64,000 nt of DNA from Hahella chejuensis KCTC 2396 (GCF_000012985.1 NC_007645.1:3990581-4054580); one strand, 5' to 3'. Numbered from the stretch's first letter, positions 8,983-19,775 are shown. Numbers and translations are program-made. The notes: generated from the sequence alone by a model not told the origin.

Positions 8983-10362
8983 TCAGCATTCGATTACGTT
9001 CACCGCAAGACCGCCGCGAGCGGTCTCTTTGTATTTGGTCTTCATGTCGGCGCCGGTGGCTTTCATGGTTTTGATCACCTTGTCCAGGGACACGAAGTGA
9101 CTTCCGTCTCCCCGCAGCGCGATACGCGCGGCGTTGATCGCTTTCACCGAGCCCATGGCGTTGCGCTCAATGCAGGGCACCTGCACCAGTCCGCCAATTG
9201 GATCGCAGGTCAGGCCAAGGTTATGCTCCATGCCGACTTCCGCGGCGTTCTCCACCTGCTGAGGCGTTCCGCCGAGCACTTCCGCCAACGCGCCTGCCGC
9301 CATGGAGCAGGCCACGCCCACTTCGCCCTGACAGCCGACTTCGGCGCCGGAAATGGAAGCGCCTTCTTTGTACAGCACGCCGATAGCAGCCGCTGTCAGC
9401 AGGAAACGCACGATGCCGTCTTCATTGGCGCCGCCAACGAACCGATCATAATAGTGCAATACCGCAGGAATGATGCCTGCCGCACCGTTGGTCGGCGCCG
9501 TCACCACTCTGCCGCCGGCGGCGTTTTCTTCATTCACCGCGAGCGCATACAGATTCACCCAGTCAAGAACGTTGAGCGGGTCCTTCATGGCTGACTCCGG
9601 CCGTCTGGACAGCGCGCGATGCAGTTCCGCCGCGCGACGCTTCACTTTCAGACCACCAGGCAAAATGCCCTCTTTACGGCAGCCGTTCTCCACGCAATCC
9701 TGCATTACCTGCCAGATGCGCAGCAGACCCTTGCGCACTTCTTCTTCACTGCGCCAGGTCTTTTCGTTCTCCATCATGATGCGGCTGATGCTGTAACCGG
9801 TGGCGCGACAGTGCTCCAGCAACTGCGCCGCCGTGCGGAAGGCATATGGCAGCGGCGTGGTGTCAGGGACGATCTTGTCTTCGCCCACCGCGTCCTCGTC
9901 CAGAACGAAGCCGCCGCCGACGGAATAATAGGTCCGCGTCCGCAGGGCCACCGCACCATGGTTAAACGCCGTAAAACGCATGCCGTTGGGGTGATAAGGC
10001 AAGGTGGCGCGCTTGTTCATCAGCAGATGTTCTTTCTCCACGAAATCGACTTCGTGCAGACCCAGCAGACGAATGCGGCGACGGGTGCGAATGCGTTCGA
10101 TCTTCGCCTCCACGTCATCCGTATCGACATCTTCCGGGGTTTCCCCCTCCAGCCCCAGCATCACCGCTTTATCGGAGCCGTGCCCCTTACCGGTGGCGGC
10201 CAGAGAGCCAAATAATTCCGCCTTGATGGTGATTACCTGCTCCAGCAGGCTGTCCCGTTGCAATCCCTGCAAGAATTGACGCACCGCCTTCATAGGCCCC
10301 ACGGTATGGGAGCTGGAAGGGCCGATGCCTATTTTGAGTAAATCAAAAACGCTTACAGCCAT
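8983..10362 (-). CDS. sdaA: L-serine ammonia-lyase (L-serine dehydratase), single-chain iron-sulfur type
   Basis: Deaminates L-serine to pyruvate and ammonia. 459 residues, normal for the single-chain [4Fe-4S] enzyme. N-terminal beta domain begins [20 protein letters not shown]; the C-terminal alpha domain carries the cluster cysteines in [19 protein letters not shown] and [20 protein letters not shown]. In this operon it links SHMT-made serine to pyruvate, giving a complete route from glycine to central carbon. Sits 74 bases after glyA and about 90 bases before gcvT on the same strand. Confidence 0.96.
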   Translation of the reverse strand: MAVSVFDLLKIGIGPSSSHTVGPMKAVRQFLQGLQRDSLLEQVITIKAELFGSLAATGKGHGSDKAVMLGLEGETPEDVDTDDVEAKIERIRTRRRIRLLGLHEVDFVEKEHLLMNKRATLPYHPNGMRFTAFNHGAVALRTRTYYSVGGGFVLDEDAVGEDKIVPDTTPLPYAFRTAAQLLEHCRATGYSISRIMMENEKTWRSEEEVRKGLLRIWQVMQDCVENGCRKEGILPGGLKVKRRAAELHRALSRRPESAMKDPLNVLDWVNLYALAVNEENAAGGRVVTAPTNGAAGIIPAVLHYYDRFVGGANEDGIVRFLLTAAAIGVLYKEGASISGAEVGCQGEVGVACSMAAGALAEVLGGTPQQVENAAEVGMEHNLGLTCDPIGGLVQVPCIERNAMGSVKAINAARIALRGDGSHFVSLDKVIKTMKATGADMKTKYKETARGGLAVNVIEC

Positions 10363-10436
10363 AAATCATCACTCGCAACGGAGCCGTGAAATCTTGAGAA
10401 ACCCGCCCGCTAAGCGGACGGAGAGGCCGGAGCGCC

Positions 10437-11717
10437 TCACAGGGCGGCTCCGGATTTGGCGTTGGCGCGGTAGACAGGGAAGTCGCGGCAGATGCTCAGC
10501 ACCTTCTCACGGACTTTCTCTACGACGCTTTCATCGCCCATATTGTCCAGCACATCGCAAATCCAGTTCGCCAGCTCTACGACTTCTTTTTCTTTAAAGC
10601 CGCGAGTGGTGACGCCTGGCGTCCCGATGCGCAGACCGGAAGTTACGAACGGCGACTGCGGATCATTCGGCACCGTATTCTTGTTAACGGTAATGTAAGC
10701 CCGACCCAATGCGGCGTCGGCGTCTTTACCGGTTACGCCCTTATCGATCAGGTCGATCAGGAAAAGGTGGTTATCCGTACCGCCGCTGACGACTTTGTAG
10801 CCGCGCGCCTTCACAGCGTCCGCCATGGCTCTGGCGTTATTCACGACCTGCTGCTGATAGTCGCGGAACGCCGGCTCCAACGCCTCTTTAAACGCTACCG
10901 CCTTCGCTGCGATTACGTGCATCAGAGGACCGCCCTGAATGCCAGGGAAAATCAAAGATTGCAGTTTCTTCTCAATCTCTGGGTTGGATTTCGCCAAAAT
11001 CAGACCGCCGCGTGGGCCGCGCAAGGTTTTGTGCGTGGTAGTCGTGGTGACGTCGGCGATTTGCACCGGGCTTGGATACAGACCCGCCGCGACAAGACCC
11101 GCGACGTGCGCCATATCAACGATCAGGTACGCGCCAACACTGTCCGCAATGTCACGGAAACGCTGCCAGTCCACCACTCGCGAATAAGCTGAGAAACCCG
11201 CAATAACCAGCTTCGGCTTGTGCTCTTTGGCCAGACGCTCAACCTGATCGTAGTCGATTTCACCGGTTTCCGGGTTCAGACCGTACTGCACGGCGTTGAA
11301 AATTTTGCCGGAGAAGTTGGGCTTGGCGCCGTGGGTCAGATGACCGCCGTGGTCCAGGCTCATGCCCAGAATGGTGTCGCCAGGCTTGGCCAGGGCCAGA
11401 TACACGCCAGCGTTGGCCTGTGATCCAGAATGGGGTTGCACGTTGGCGTAATCAGCGCCGAACAGTTGCTTGGCGCGGTCGATGGCCAATTGCTCCGCAA
11501 CGTCGACGTGCTCGCAGCCGCCGTAGTAACGCTTGCCGGGATAGCCTTCCGCGTATTTGTTGGTCAAGACGCCGCCTTGCGCTTCCATCACCCGCGGGCT
11601 GACGTAGTTTTCGGAGGCGATCAATTCAATGTGTTCTTCCTGACGGCGCTTTTCCGCATTAATGGCCGCCGACAGCTCGGGATCGTAATCAGCGATCCGC
11701 ATATCTTCGGTAAACAT
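10437..11717 (-). CDS. glyA: Serine hydroxymethyltransferase
   Basis: PLP enzyme interconverting glycine plus methylene-THF and serine plus THF, in the cytoplasm. 426 residues. The PLP lysine is Lys230 in [16 protein letters not shown]; also visible are [25 protein letters not shown] and the substrate-binding SGSQAN. Its place between gcvP and sdaA suggests a catabolic isozyme dedicated to glycine/serine use rather than the sole housekeeping copy; whether another glyA exists elsewhere cannot be seen. Start at the ATG with GAGGAACACGAGCC upstream. Confidence 0.97.
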   Translation of the reverse strand: MFTEDMRIADYDPELSAAINAEKRRQEEHIELIASENYVSPRVMEAQGGVLTNKYAEGYPGKRYYGGCEHVDVAEQLAIDRAKQLFGADYANVQPHSGSQANAGVYLALAKPGDTILGMSLDHGGHLTHGAKPNFSGKIFNAVQYGLNPETGEIDYDQVERLAKEHKPKLVIAGFSAYSRVVDWQRFRDIADSVGAYLIVDMAHVAGLVAAGLYPSPVQIADVTTTTTHKTLRGPRGGLILAKSNPEIEKKLQSLIFPGIQGGPLMHVIAAKAVAFKEALEPAFRDYQQQVVNNARAMADAVKARGYKVVSGGTDNHLFLIDLIDKGVTGKDADAALGRAYITVNKNTVPNDPQSPFVTSGLRIGTPGVTTRGFKEKEVVELANWICDVLDNMGDESVVEKVREKVLSICRDFPVYRANAKSGAAL

Positions 11718-11789
11718 GGCTCGTGTTCCTCTTTCAGATTCTTATTTTGCGCAGATGAAGCGGGACGCGTGTGCGCCCCGCAGTACTGC

Positions 11790-14672
11790 TTAGTCCTCGT
11801 ACTCAGTCATCGGAGGACATGCGCACACCAGGTTGCGGTCGCCGTAAACGTTGTCGATGCGACCTACCGGGCTCCAGTATTTGTCCGCTTTCAGCGCCTT
11901 CAACGGATACACGCCACGCTCGCGGCTGTATGGACGATCCCAGTCGCCCACCAGGTCCGCCGCTGTGTGCGGAGCATGGTGCAACGGGCTGTGATCCACG
12001 TCGTATTCGCCGTTCTCAATTGCGCGGATTTCCTCGCGGATAGCGATCATGGCGTCGCAGAAGCGATCCAGTTCCGCCAGAGACTCACTCTCGGTAGGCT
12101 CGATCATCAGTGTGCCAGGAACCGGGAATGACATGGTCGGCGCATGGAAGCCGAAGTCGATCAGGCGCTTGGCGATATCGTCAACGGTCACGCCGCAGCT
12201 GTCTTTGAACGGACGCACGTCGATGATGCACTCATGCGCCACGAAACCTTGCGACCCGGTATACAGCACGGGATAGTGCGGCTCCAGACGCTTGGCGATG
12301 TAGTTGGCGTTCAGAATCGCCGACTTGGTCGCTTCCGTCAGACCTTCGCCGCCCATCATGCGGATATAAGTCCAGGAAATGGGCAGAATGCCCGCGCTGC
12401 CCCAGGGCGCTGCGGAGATAGGCGCAATCGCTTTGTCCGCGGTCTCGCCCATGGCGCTGTGGCCAGGCAGGAACGGAGCCAGATGCGCCGCCACGCCGAT
12501 AGGACCAACGCCGGGACCGCCGCCGCCGTGCGGGATACAGAATGTTTTGTGCAGGTTCAGGTGCGATACGTCACCGCCGAACTGACCGGGCTTACACAGG
12601 CCAACCATCGCGTTGAGGTTGGCGCCGTCGATGTATACCTGACCGCCGTGCTGATGCACGATGGAGCACACTTCGCGGATGCCTTCTTCAAATACGCCGT
12701 GAGTGGACGGATAAGTGGCCATCAACGCCGCCAGTTTGGCGCTGTGCTGTTCGGCTTTCAGACGCAGATCATTCAGATCCACGTTGCCGTTGTCGTCACA
12801 CTTCACCGCTACGACTTTCATGCCGACCATCTGCGCAGACGCAGGGTTGGTGCCGTGTGCGGAATTGGGGATCAAACAGACGTCGCGATCGCCTTCTCCG
12901 CGGCTGTGATGATAGGCGCGAATCGCCAGCAGACCCGCGTATTCGCCCTGAGAGCCCGCATTGGGCTGCAGAGAGAACGCAGCGTAACCGGTCGCAGCGC
13001 TGAGCATGCGCTCCAGATCAGCGATCAGGGCGCGATAACCTTCAGTCTGGTCCAGCGGCGCGAAGGGGTGAATCGCGCAGAAGCCATCCCAGCTCACCGG
13101 GGTCATTTCCGTGGTGGCGTTCAGCTTCATGGTGCAGGAGCCCAGCGGGATCATGGTGCGGTCGAGCGCCAGATCCTTGTCCGACAGGCGACGCAGATAA
13201 CGCAGCATTTCCGTTTCGGAGTGATAACGGTTGAATACAGTGTGCGTCATGAACGCGCTTTGACGGCGCAGCTCGGCAGGAATCGCATCCTTGGCGGAGG
13301 AGTCCAGCGTCGCGACATCCGCAACCGGCTTGCCGGAGGCGAATACATGTAAAAGTGCGGCGACATCTTCGCGGGTAGTGGTTTCGTCCAGTGAAACGCC
13401 CAGGGTGTTATCATCGATGCGCCGCAGGTTGATCTTCTGCTGCAGAGCGGCTTGATAGACCGCGTCTGTATCGCCGCCAGTGGCGACGGACACAGTGTCA
13501 AAGAAATGCGCCGTGTTGACGCTGCGTCCGGCCTGTTTCAGGCCTTCCGCCAGGATGGTAGTCAGGCGATGCACGCGACGGGCGATGCGCTTGAGACCTT
13601 CCGGACCGTGGTAAGCGCCGTACATAGAAGCGGTAATCGCCAGCAGCGCCTGCGCGGTGCAGATGTTCGAAGTCGCATTCTGACGACGAATGTGCTGTTC
13701 ACGGGTCTGCAGCGCCAGGCGGTAGGCTTTGTCGCCGTTGGCGTCTACAGAAACGCCCACCAGTCGGCCCGGCAGAGAACGCTTGTATTCGTCTTTAGTG
13801 GCGATGTAAGCCGCGTGGGGACCGCCGAAGAACAAGGGTACGCCGAAACGCTGGCTGTTGCCGATAGCGATATCCGCGCCCAGTTCGCCCGGAGGCGTCA
13901 ACAGGGTCAGAGACAGGATGTCAGCCGCCATAATCGCCAACGCATTGGATTCGTGAGCGGTTTTGATCAGTTCGCGGTAATCGCGAACATCGCCGTTGAC
14001 GCCCGGATATTGCAGCAACACGGCGAAGTAATCATGGTTCTGTAAGTCTTTCTGCGGATCGCCGACAACCACTTCGATGCCCAGGGGCTCAGCGCGGCCT
14101 TTCACCACTTCGATGGTTTGCGGCAGGCAGTCTTCCGCGACAAAGAATACGTTGCTCTTGTTCTTGCCGTTGACCCGACGACACATGGTCATGGCTTCCG
14201 CCGCCGCGGTGCCTTCGTCCAGCAGAGAGGCGTTGGCCATTTCCATCCCGGTGAGGTCGCCAATCATGGTTTGGAAGTTCAACAGCGCTTCCAGCCGGCC
14301 TTGGGAGATTTCCGGCTGGTACGGCGTATAAGCCGTGTACCAGGCGGGGTTTTCCAATACGTTACGGAGGATGACAGTCGGCGTCAGGGTGTTGTAGTAA
14401 CCCATGCCGATGTAGGTTTTGAAAACTTTGTTACGTTCAGCGAAGGCTTTCAGTTCCGCCAGCGCCTGCGCTTCGGTGCAGGGTCCGTCGAGTTCGAGAC
14501 CTTCCTTAATGCGGATGGTTTCGGGAACGGTTTTGCTGATCAGCGTCTCCATGTCGGCCACGCCCAGCGCGTTCAACATGGCGGTCTTTTCCGCTTCATC
14601 CGGGCCAATGTGGCGACCGATGAAAGCGTCCCGCTGCTCCAGTTCAGCCAGAGTTTCGCGTGTATCGCTCAT
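11790..14672 (-). CDS. gcvP: Glycine dehydrogenase (decarboxylating), P-protein
   Basis: Decarboxylates glycine and loads aminomethyl onto the lipoyl arm of the H-protein. 960 residues, i.e. the fused alpha-beta single-chain form of proteobacteria. N-terminal GDVP half starts [17 protein letters not shown]; the PLP lysine lies near residue 707 in [20 protein letters not shown]. The start ATG is preceded by AGGAGAG and begins 4 bases after the gcvH stop. Second gene of the five-gene operon. Confidence 0.97.
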   Translation of the reverse strand: MSDTRETLAELEQRDAFIGRHIGPDEAEKTAMLNALGVADMETLISKTVPETIRIKEGLELDGPCTEAQALAELKAFAERNKVFKTYIGMGYYNTLTPTVILRNVLENPAWYTAYTPYQPEISQGRLEALLNFQTMIGDLTGMEMANASLLDEGTAAAEAMTMCRRVNGKNKSNVFFVAEDCLPQTIEVVKGRAEPLGIEVVVGDPQKDLQNHDYFAVLLQYPGVNGDVRDYRELIKTAHESNALAIMAADILSLTLLTPPGELGADIAIGNSQRFGVPLFFGGPHAAYIATKDEYKRSLPGRLVGVSVDANGDKAYRLALQTREQHIRRQNATSNICTAQALLAITASMYGAYHGPEGLKRIARRVHRLTTILAEGLKQAGRSVNTAHFFDTVSVATGGDTDAVYQAALQQKINLRRIDDNTLGVSLDETTTREDVAALLHVFASGKPVADVATLDSSAKDAIPAELRRQSAFMTHTVFNRYHSETEMLRYLRRLSDKDLALDRTMIPLGSCTMKLNATTEMTPVSWDGFCAIHPFAPLDQTEGYRALIADLERMLSAATGYAAFSLQPNAGSQGEYAGLLAIRAYHHSRGEGDRDVCLIPNSAHGTNPASAQMVGMKVVAVKCDDNGNVDLNDLRLKAEQHSAKLAALMATYPSTHGVFEEGIREVCSIVHQHGGQVYIDGANLNAMVGLCKPGQFGGDVSHLNLHKTFCIPHGGGGPGVGPIGVAAHLAPFLPGHSAMGETADKAIAPISAAPWGSAGILPISWTYIRMMGGEGLTEATKSAILNANYIAKRLEPHYPVLYTGSQGFVAHECIIDVRPFKDSCGVTVDDIAKRLIDFGFHAPTMSFPVPGTLMIEPTESESLAELDRFCDAMIAIREEIRAIENGEYDVDHSPLHHAPHTAADLVGDWDRPYSRERGVYPLKALKADKYWSPVGRIDNVYGDRNLVCACPPMTEYED

Positions 14673-14676
14673 GATC

Positions 14677-15051
14677 TTACTCTCCTGTCAGCGCCTTATA
14701 AGCCGCGTCATCCATCAGCGACTCAACTTCAGAAGCATTGGATAGAGAGATTTTGTAAATCCAACCTTCTCCGGTAGGGTCTTCGTTCACTTTCCCAGGT
14801 TCGTCGCTCAGCGCTTCGTTCACGGCGACCACAACGCCGCTGACGGGGCTTTTGATATCGCTGGCGGTTTTCACCGACTCCACTACGCCGATATCTTCGC
14901 CCTGGCTGACTTCACGGCCCACTTCGGGCAGCTCTACGAAAACCAGATCGCCCAGTTGCGCCTGTGCGTAATCTGTAATGCCCACAACACCGATCTCATC
15001 GGACTCCATGGACAACCACTCGTGATCTTCGGTGAATTTCAGACCGCTCAT
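14677..15051 (-). CDS. gcvH: Glycine cleavage system H-protein (lipoyl carrier)
   Basis: Small shuttle protein carrying the lipoamide between P-, T- and L-proteins. From the chosen start it is 124 residues, with the lipoyl lysine at Lys61 in [18 protein letters not shown]. Two further in-frame ATGs lie upstream (15060 and 15069); I prefer 15051 because AGGAG is 10 bases before it but only 1 base before the 15060 codon. First gene of the glycine operon. No L-protein (lpd) gene is in the operon, as usual. Confidence 0.95.
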   Translation of the reverse strand: MSGLKFTEDHEWLSMESDEIGVVGITDYAQAQLGDLVFVELPEVGREVSQGEDIGVVESVKTASDIKSPVSGVVVAVNEALSDEPGKVNEDPTGEGWIYKISLSNASEVESLMDDAAYKALTGE

Positions 15052-15251
15052 ACGTAACATACTCCTCAATTGGAACCGGTTGGAATAAATTATCCTTCTG
15101 AGCCCGCCCCAGGACGTATCGACAAAGAGAGACGCCGCCGAAACAGGGCTACAGCGATATCGTTTTTATATAACTGAACCATAACTCCGGGCTATTGATT
15201 TGTGAAATTAATAGTTAAAATGCATTTATTTAAAATATTTATGGTAACGCT
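15052..15251. promoter_or_regulatory. Divergent control region between gcvH operon and LysR gene
   Basis: A 200-base region whose half nearest the LysR gene is strongly AT-rich. It contains T-N11-A type sequences such as ATAACTCCGGGCTAT (15180-15194) that would suit a LysR-type regulator, but none is a perfect dyad. No TGGCAC-N5-TTGC sigma-54 box was found. A glycine riboswitch was looked for on both strands and not supported. Confidence 0.4.
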
Positions 15252-16142
15252 GTGAATTATCTCCCCACCGATCTCCTGCAAACCTTTGTCGCCGTAGCGG
15301 ATTATGGCGGTTTTACCCAGGCCGGCGACGCGTTGGGACGCTCACAGCCGGCGATCAGTCTGCAGATCCGGCGACTGGAAGAGTTAGTCGGCGCCACGCT
15401 GCTGCTGCGTAACAACAAGGCGTTGGCTCCCACTCCGGAAGGTTTGATTCTGTTGCAGTACGCCCGGGATATTCTCGCTCTTAATAAAGAAGCCATGATC
15501 AAACTGTCACAGCCGGAGCTGGCCGGCTGTCTGCGGTTAGGCATTCCTAACGAGTTCGCCAGCTCGTTGCCGGAGGTGCTGGGCAAGTTCTCCCAGGCGC
15601 ACCCCAACGTCACGCTGGAGGTCACCTGCGATCTTAGCTCCAATCTGGTGGAGCGTTATCGCTCTAAAGAATTGGATCTGGTATTCGCCCTGCATACCAG
15701 TTTGCGCACTATCTCTCCGGAAGAAGGCTGGATGGAGGATCTGGTGTGGGCCACCAGCATTCACCATACTTGTCATACCCGGCATCCGGTGCCGCTGATC
15801 GTCGCGCCGCGGGGCTGCGTATACCGACACCGCATTATTGAAGCGCTGGATTCCATGAGCATTCCCTGGCGCATTGTGTATACCTGCGCCAGTTTCAGCG
15901 GCATCCGCGCTGGCGTCCTGGCCGGTCTGGGCGTCACGGTATTGGGTAAAAGCATCGTGCCCGAAGGCTTACGCGTAGTGGAGAGCAGCGACTACCTGCC
16001 GGCCTTGCCGGGCGTGCAAATGCGTCTTTTATACAACCGGGAGCAGACCTCTCCCGCCGTGGCCGGCTTCGTGCAGTTTATTTCCCGCACCGCGCCGGTG
16101 GCCGGAGACGGTTTGAGTCTGGATGGGCTACGCGCGGGCTAA
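15252..16142 (+). CDS. LysR-family transcriptional regulator, divergent to the glycine operon
   Basis: 296 residues. N-terminal winged helix: LLQTFVAVADYGGFTQAGDA, then SQPAISLQIRRLEELVGATLL. The C-terminal effector-binding domain (residues about 90-290) is a periplasmic-binding-protein-like fold with LRLGIPNEFASSLPEVLGKF. The first codon is GTG at 15252, fixed by a stop just upstream in frame; the ribosome site is weak. Its divergent placement 200 bases from gcvH makes it the obvious candidate regulator of gcvH-gcvP-glyA-sdaA-gcvT; the effector might be glycine or serine, but nothing in the sequence proves this. Confidence 0.88.
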   Translation: MNYLPTDLLQTFVAVADYGGFTQAGDALGRSQPAISLQIRRLEELVGATLLLRNNKALAPTPEGLILLQYARDILALNKEAMIKLSQPELAGCLRLGIPNEFASSLPEVLGKFSQAHPNVTLEVTCDLSSNLVERYRSKELDLVFALHTSLRTISPEEGWMEDLVWATSIHHTCHTRHPVPLIVAPRGCVYRHRIIEALDSMSIPWRIVYTCASFSGIRAGVLAGLGVTVLGKSIVPEGLRVVESSDYLPALPGVQMRLLYNREQTSPAVAGFVQFISRTAPVAGDGLSLDGLRAG

Positions 16143-16274
16143 ATCAGTTCATGCAAATTTATTGACGGAATCTGATCAAAAAACGCGCTACTTGTTTTTA
16201 ACGCCCCCTCATGGGCGTATTATCAGCGAAAGCCTTGCAATCAAGTCATTTGTCACGATGGCGGGAGGACGACG

Positions 16275-16847
16275 ATGTTTCGTTCATGCACGATTCTTCT
16301 GGCTCTACTTATTTCAGTCACAGCCATGGCGGAGGGGGTGTTCGTGAATCGCGCGCCCCTCGACGCCCAAGTGGCCAACTACTTCGCGCAGGAAGGGATT
16401 CGTCTGCAACCAGGCCAATACTGGTACGACGCGCACACCGGCGCCTGGGGCTTTGAAGGCGGTCCGACGGTTGGCGTCACTTATCCGGGGCTTCCTATCG
16501 CGGCTCCTCTGCCCGCGGACATCTCCGGCGGCGGCACTGGCATTTTTATCAACGGTCGGGAAATTCACCCCAGCGAAGCCATGGCCCTGAGAAACTACTT
16601 TGGACAGGCGATTCCCGGGCGTTACTGGCTCAACGCCGCCGGCGTCGGCGGCTATGAAGGCGGGCCCGCCTTCTTTAACCTTGCGCCGATGTTCAGTAAT
16701 CACGGCGGCTCCGGCGGTCGCGGCCTGGGTCATAACGGTCGTGGCGGTTCTGTCATCAGCGATGGAACCACTTCCGGATTTATTTCATCCGACCCCAGCC
16801 ATGGCGTCAGCGTCACTTGCGGTCCTGACGGCGGCTGCATTTATTAA
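16275..16847 (+). CDS. Secreted protein with two copies of a YW-x(5-9)-EGGP motif, unknown family
   Basis: 190 residues with a clear signal peptide (FRSCTILLALLISVTAMAEG). The mature chain holds two related units: AQVANYFAQ...PGQYWYDAHTGAWGFEGGP and EAMALRNYFG...PGRYWLNAAGVGGYEGGP, each preceded by a short FVN/FING strand. A glycine-rich linker (HGGSGGRGLGHNGRGGS) leads to a C-terminus with two cysteines (TCGPDGGCIY) that may form a disulfide. GGAGGACGACG precedes the ATG. I do not recognise a named family; the repeat with conserved YW and GGP looks like a small extracellular binding module. Three hairpins follow the stop. Confidence 0.7.
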   Translation: MFRSCTILLALLISVTAMAEGVFVNRAPLDAQVANYFAQEGIRLQPGQYWYDAHTGAWGFEGGPTVGVTYPGLPIAAPLPADISGGGTGIFINGREIHPSEAMALRNYFGQAIPGRYWLNAAGVGGYEGGPAFFNLAPMFSNHGGSGGRGLGHNGRGGSVISDGTTSGFISSDPSHGVSVTCGPDGGCIY

Positions 16848-16852
16848 TCAGG

Positions 16853-16881
16853 CAGACAAATAGCTTCCTTCTATTTGTCTG
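16853..16881 (+). terminator. Hairpin 1 downstream of the secreted-protein gene
   Basis: CAGACAAATAG and CTATTTGTCTG form a perfect 11-bp stem around a 7-base loop, starting 6 bases after the stop codon. It is followed by GAAACG, not a U tract, so its role as a terminator is probable only in combination with the next two hairpins. Confidence 0.5.
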
Positions 16882-16885
16882 AAAC

Positions 16886-16914
16886 GACAGGGCCTGCACA
16901 GGTCAGGCCCTGTC
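16886..16914. terminator. Hairpin 2, strong GC-rich 11-bp stem
   Basis: GACAGGGCCTG and CAGGCCCTGTC pair perfectly with a 7-base loop. It is symmetrical in function for the converging genes on both sides (secreted protein on plus, GGDEF-EAL gene on minus). No U tract follows on either strand. Confidence 0.5.
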
Positions 16915-16934
16915 TCCCGCGGCTAACCGCCGCG

Positions 16935-16954
16935 CAGGCGCATCCATGCGCCTG
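16935..16954. other. Hairpin 3 of a cluster of three
   Basis: CAGGCGCA and TGCGCCTG form an 8-bp stem with a 4-base loop, followed on the plus strand by ATTATTAAC. Third consecutive inverted repeat within 102 bases between convergent genes; possibly a bidirectional terminator or a mobile palindromic element. Confidence 0.4.
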
Positions 16955-17033
16955 ATTATTAACATGCCAATATCACTGTCATATTAATATTAGCAGCGCA
17001 AAAAAGGTGTAGAGGGCCACGCCCAAAAGCGTC

Positions 17034-19775
17034 CTAGTCGCCGGCCACCGGTTTCCTGACAACCGTCAGCGACGCCGGTGGAATCGCGGGCAGTCCTTCC
17101 CCTTTCAGCATCTTTTCAAATGCCGCCTTGGGCAGAGGCTTACTGAGCAGAAACCCCTGCGCCTCATCACAGTTGCGTTCCTGCAAAAAGCGCAGCTGCT
17201 CCACATTCTCCACGCCTTCGGCCACCACTTTGAGCCCCAGGGCCCGTCCGAGCAGAATAATGCCGCTGGCCAGAGCCTGATTATTAGGGTCGTCCGGCAG
17301 ATCGCGAATAAACATGCGGTCGATTTTAAGCGTGTCGATCGGCATGTGTTTCAGTCGACTCAGGGAAGAATAACCGGTGCCAAAATCATCAATGGCGACG
17401 CTCAGTCCCAATAATCGCACCTGCCGAAGGACTTCCACGCTACGCTCCTCGTGCTGCAGGGCGCCTTCCGTCACTTCCAGCTCCAGATCAAGGTCGGACG
17501 GCTCCAGTCCCCAGCGTTGCAATGCATGCTCGATACGTCCTTTGACATCGTAGTGCTCCAACTGTTTGCTTGAGACATTGAAGGCGATGCGAGGCAACTT
17601 CAGCCCCCCTTTCAACCAACCCGCCACATCCCGGCACAGCTGATTAATCACCCATCCGCCAATGGGGTCGATCAGAGCGCTGTCTTCCGCAATATTGATG
17701 AAACAGTAGGGGGTTATCAGTCCCCGCGTGGGGTGCCGCCAGCGCAGCAGCGTCTCCGCCCCCACCAGCCTGCCGCTGGTCAGGTTGAATTGCGGCTGGT
17801 AATAGAGTTCAAACTCATTGCGCTCCAGCGCCTGCCGCATCTCGCTACTCAGGGTCAGGTGCTCGATCGCCCTTTCCGTCAGTTCGCTGGTATAGAACTC
17901 AAAAGTGTTGCGGTGTAGCTCCTTGGCCCGATACATGGCCGCATCCGCCGCCCGCGCCAGATTTTGCGCGTTGTCGGCGTCATGGGGAAAAATGGCGATG
18001 CCGATGCTGGCGGAACAGACGATTTCATGGCCACCGATATGAACGGGCTGACGAATGGTTTCTATCAATTTGCCGGCCTTAGCGGCGGCGTCCTCGGTGT
18101 TGGACAGTTCTTCCAGACTGATGGTGAATTCATCCCCTCCCAGGCGCGCCACCATATCTTCGCCCCGCACCGCTTCCAATAAACGTCGCGCCACGGTTTT
18201 CAGCAGAATATCGCCGGCTTCATGCCCCATAGTGTCATTGATGATTTTGAAGCGATCCAGATCGATAAACATCAACGCCACTTCCATACGACGACGCCTG
18301 GCCCGCTCCAGGGAGTTTTCAAGGCTATTGAAAAACAGCAATCGATTGGGCAAACCAGTCAGCGAATCATGATTGGCGAGATGGCGCAGCTGTTTCTCTT
18401 TTTCTTTGATCACACTGATATCGGAGAACACTGATACATAATTGGCCACATTGCCGTTTTTATCGTAGACCACATTAATGTTCTGCCAGGCGGGGTAAAT
18501 CTCGCCATTGCGCCGTTTGTTCTCGATCTCGCCCTGCCAATGGCCATGCTCAGTAATCGACCGCCACAGGGAGCGATAGAAGGTTTTGTCGTGACGACCT
18601 GATTGTTGCAGGCGGGGGTTACGCCCATAGACATCATCCAGGGTGTAACCGGTAATATCGGTGAAGGCGTTGTTTACCGCAACGATATTGCGTGCGTCAT
18701 CGGTAATAATGACCGCTTCGCGGATGGCGTCGAACACCACCGCCGCCTGTTGCAATTCTTTCTCGTGACGGCGGCGTTCCGTATAGTCCACCAAAATGCA
18801 GCGGCTGCCGCGAAACTCGCCGTCTTCGCTTTGCAGCGCCGTACTGGTCAGTAAAACACAGAACAAACGACCGTCTTTACAGCGGATATTGAGCTCCAGA
18901 TTGCTCAGTGCGCCTCCTTTCTTCAGTTGCCCCAGCTTATCCCAGCACAACTGCACACAGTCTTCGGAGAGCAGGTCGCAAAACATCACTTTACCGACCA
19001 GCTCGCTGCGCGAATATCCCAGCCAGCGCAGCGCCGTTTCGTTGATATCCACGATTACTCCCCGGGGGTCCAGCGAGTGATAGCCGCATGGCGCGTTGTT
19101 GTAGAGATCGTAAATCAGGTGCGCATATTCATTCTTGCGATTTTCATCCCGCTTACGTTCGGTAATGTCCTGAATAGTGCCGTGCATTTGCACAGGATTT
19201 CCCTGCACGTCGAAAATCACTTCGCCCGCGCCACACACGATGCGTTCCTCACCGTCGGGCCAGATAACACGGTGCTCGATGCCGTACACCTGTTTGTTCT
19301 CCAAGGCCTCGTCCACCAGTTTGACGATGCGCGCCCGGTCGTCCGGATGCACGCACTCCAGAAACTTCTCATAAGAAGCTTTGTTGTCATGCAGCGACAA
19401 CCCCAGATTGCGGTAGACCTGATCCGACCAATACACCTCGTTGCGCTTCAAATCCCAAACCCAGTTGCCCAGCCGGGCGATTTGCTGCGCTTTATCCAGG
19501 TTGTTGCGGCTCTCACGCAAGGCCTTGTTGCGAGCCTCATTGGCGGTAAGCACCCAAGCGACCACGCCGCCGATCAGGACGACGCAGGCGATCAGGATAT
19601 ACAACATGGCGCTTTGCAGAGACAGCTCCGCTTTTTGCGCGGCGGGCAAGGTCTCCATCAGCTGGTAGTCCGCCCATAAGAAAACTGTGGAGAGGAGGCC
19701 TGCGCCCAGCAACGAAAAGACGAGTAAACGCCGGAGATAAGAACGAATATGACTTTTGAGGTGTATCAAGCGCAC
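17034..19775 (-). CDS. Membrane PAS-GGDEF-EAL c-di-GMP protein
   Basis: 913 residues. Two N-terminal membrane segments (about 15-32 and 52-76, LYILIACVVLIGGVVAWVL), three PAS/PAC units (about 95-215, 220-340, 345-460), GGDEF (about 470-630) and EAL (about 640-895). The cyclase signature is intact (ARLGGDEF) and an RxxD inhibitory site lies five residues before it (RGED). The phosphodiesterase side shows GAETLLRW, FNVSSKQL, LEVTE, DDFGTGYSS, LKID and AEGVEN, so both activities are plausible. GTG start with GGGAAG upstream. Converges with the secreted-protein gene. The short loop between the membrane helices leaves the PAS domains cytoplasmic, so the sensed signal is probably internal. Confidence 0.92.
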   Translation of the reverse strand: MRLIHLKSHIRSYLRRLLVFSLLGAGLLSTVFLWADYQLMETLPAAQKAELSLQSAMLYILIACVVLIGGVVAWVLTANEARNKALRESRNNLDKAQQIARLGNWVWDLKRNEVYWSDQVYRNLGLSLHDNKASYEKFLECVHPDDRARIVKLVDEALENKQVYGIEHRVIWPDGEERIVCGAGEVIFDVQGNPVQMHGTIQDITERKRDENRKNEYAHLIYDLYNNAPCGYHSLDPRGVIVDINETALRWLGYSRSELVGKVMFCDLLSEDCVQLCWDKLGQLKKGGALSNLELNIRCKDGRLFCVLLTSTALQSEDGEFRGSRCILVDYTERRRHEKELQQAAVVFDAIREAVIITDDARNIVAVNNAFTDITGYTLDDVYGRNPRLQQSGRHDKTFYRSLWRSITEHGHWQGEIENKRRNGEIYPAWQNINVVYDKNGNVANYVSVFSDISVIKEKEKQLRHLANHDSLTGLPNRLLFFNSLENSLERARRRRMEVALMFIDLDRFKIINDTMGHEAGDILLKTVARRLLEAVRGEDMVARLGGDEFTISLEELSNTEDAAAKAGKLIETIRQPVHIGGHEIVCSASIGIAIFPHDADNAQNLARAADAAMYRAKELHRNTFEFYTSELTERAIEHLTLSSEMRQALERNEFELYYQPQFNLTSGRLVGAETLLRWRHPTRGLITPYCFINIAEDSALIDPIGGWVINQLCRDVAGWLKGGLKLPRIAFNVSSKQLEHYDVKGRIEHALQRWGLEPSDLDLELEVTEGALQHEERSVEVLRQVRLLGLSVAIDDFGTGYSSLSRLKHMPIDTLKIDRMFIRDLPDDPNNQALASGIILLGRALGLKVVAEGVENVEQLRFLQERNCDEAQGFLLSKPLPKAAFEKMLKGEGLPAIPPASLTVVRKPVAGD

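Noticed and set aside
11430-13352. Long plus-strand frames opposite glyA and gcvP
   Set aside because: They are antisense frames kept open by the GC bias of strongly conserved enzymes; no starts or domains of their own.
15061-15251. Glycine riboswitch upstream of gcvH
   Set aside because: A piece on the plus strand (AGAGAGACGCCGCCGAAAC) faintly recalls the aptamer, but it lies on the wrong strand for gcvH and lacks the conserved GCCGAAGGAGCAA block and second aptamer.
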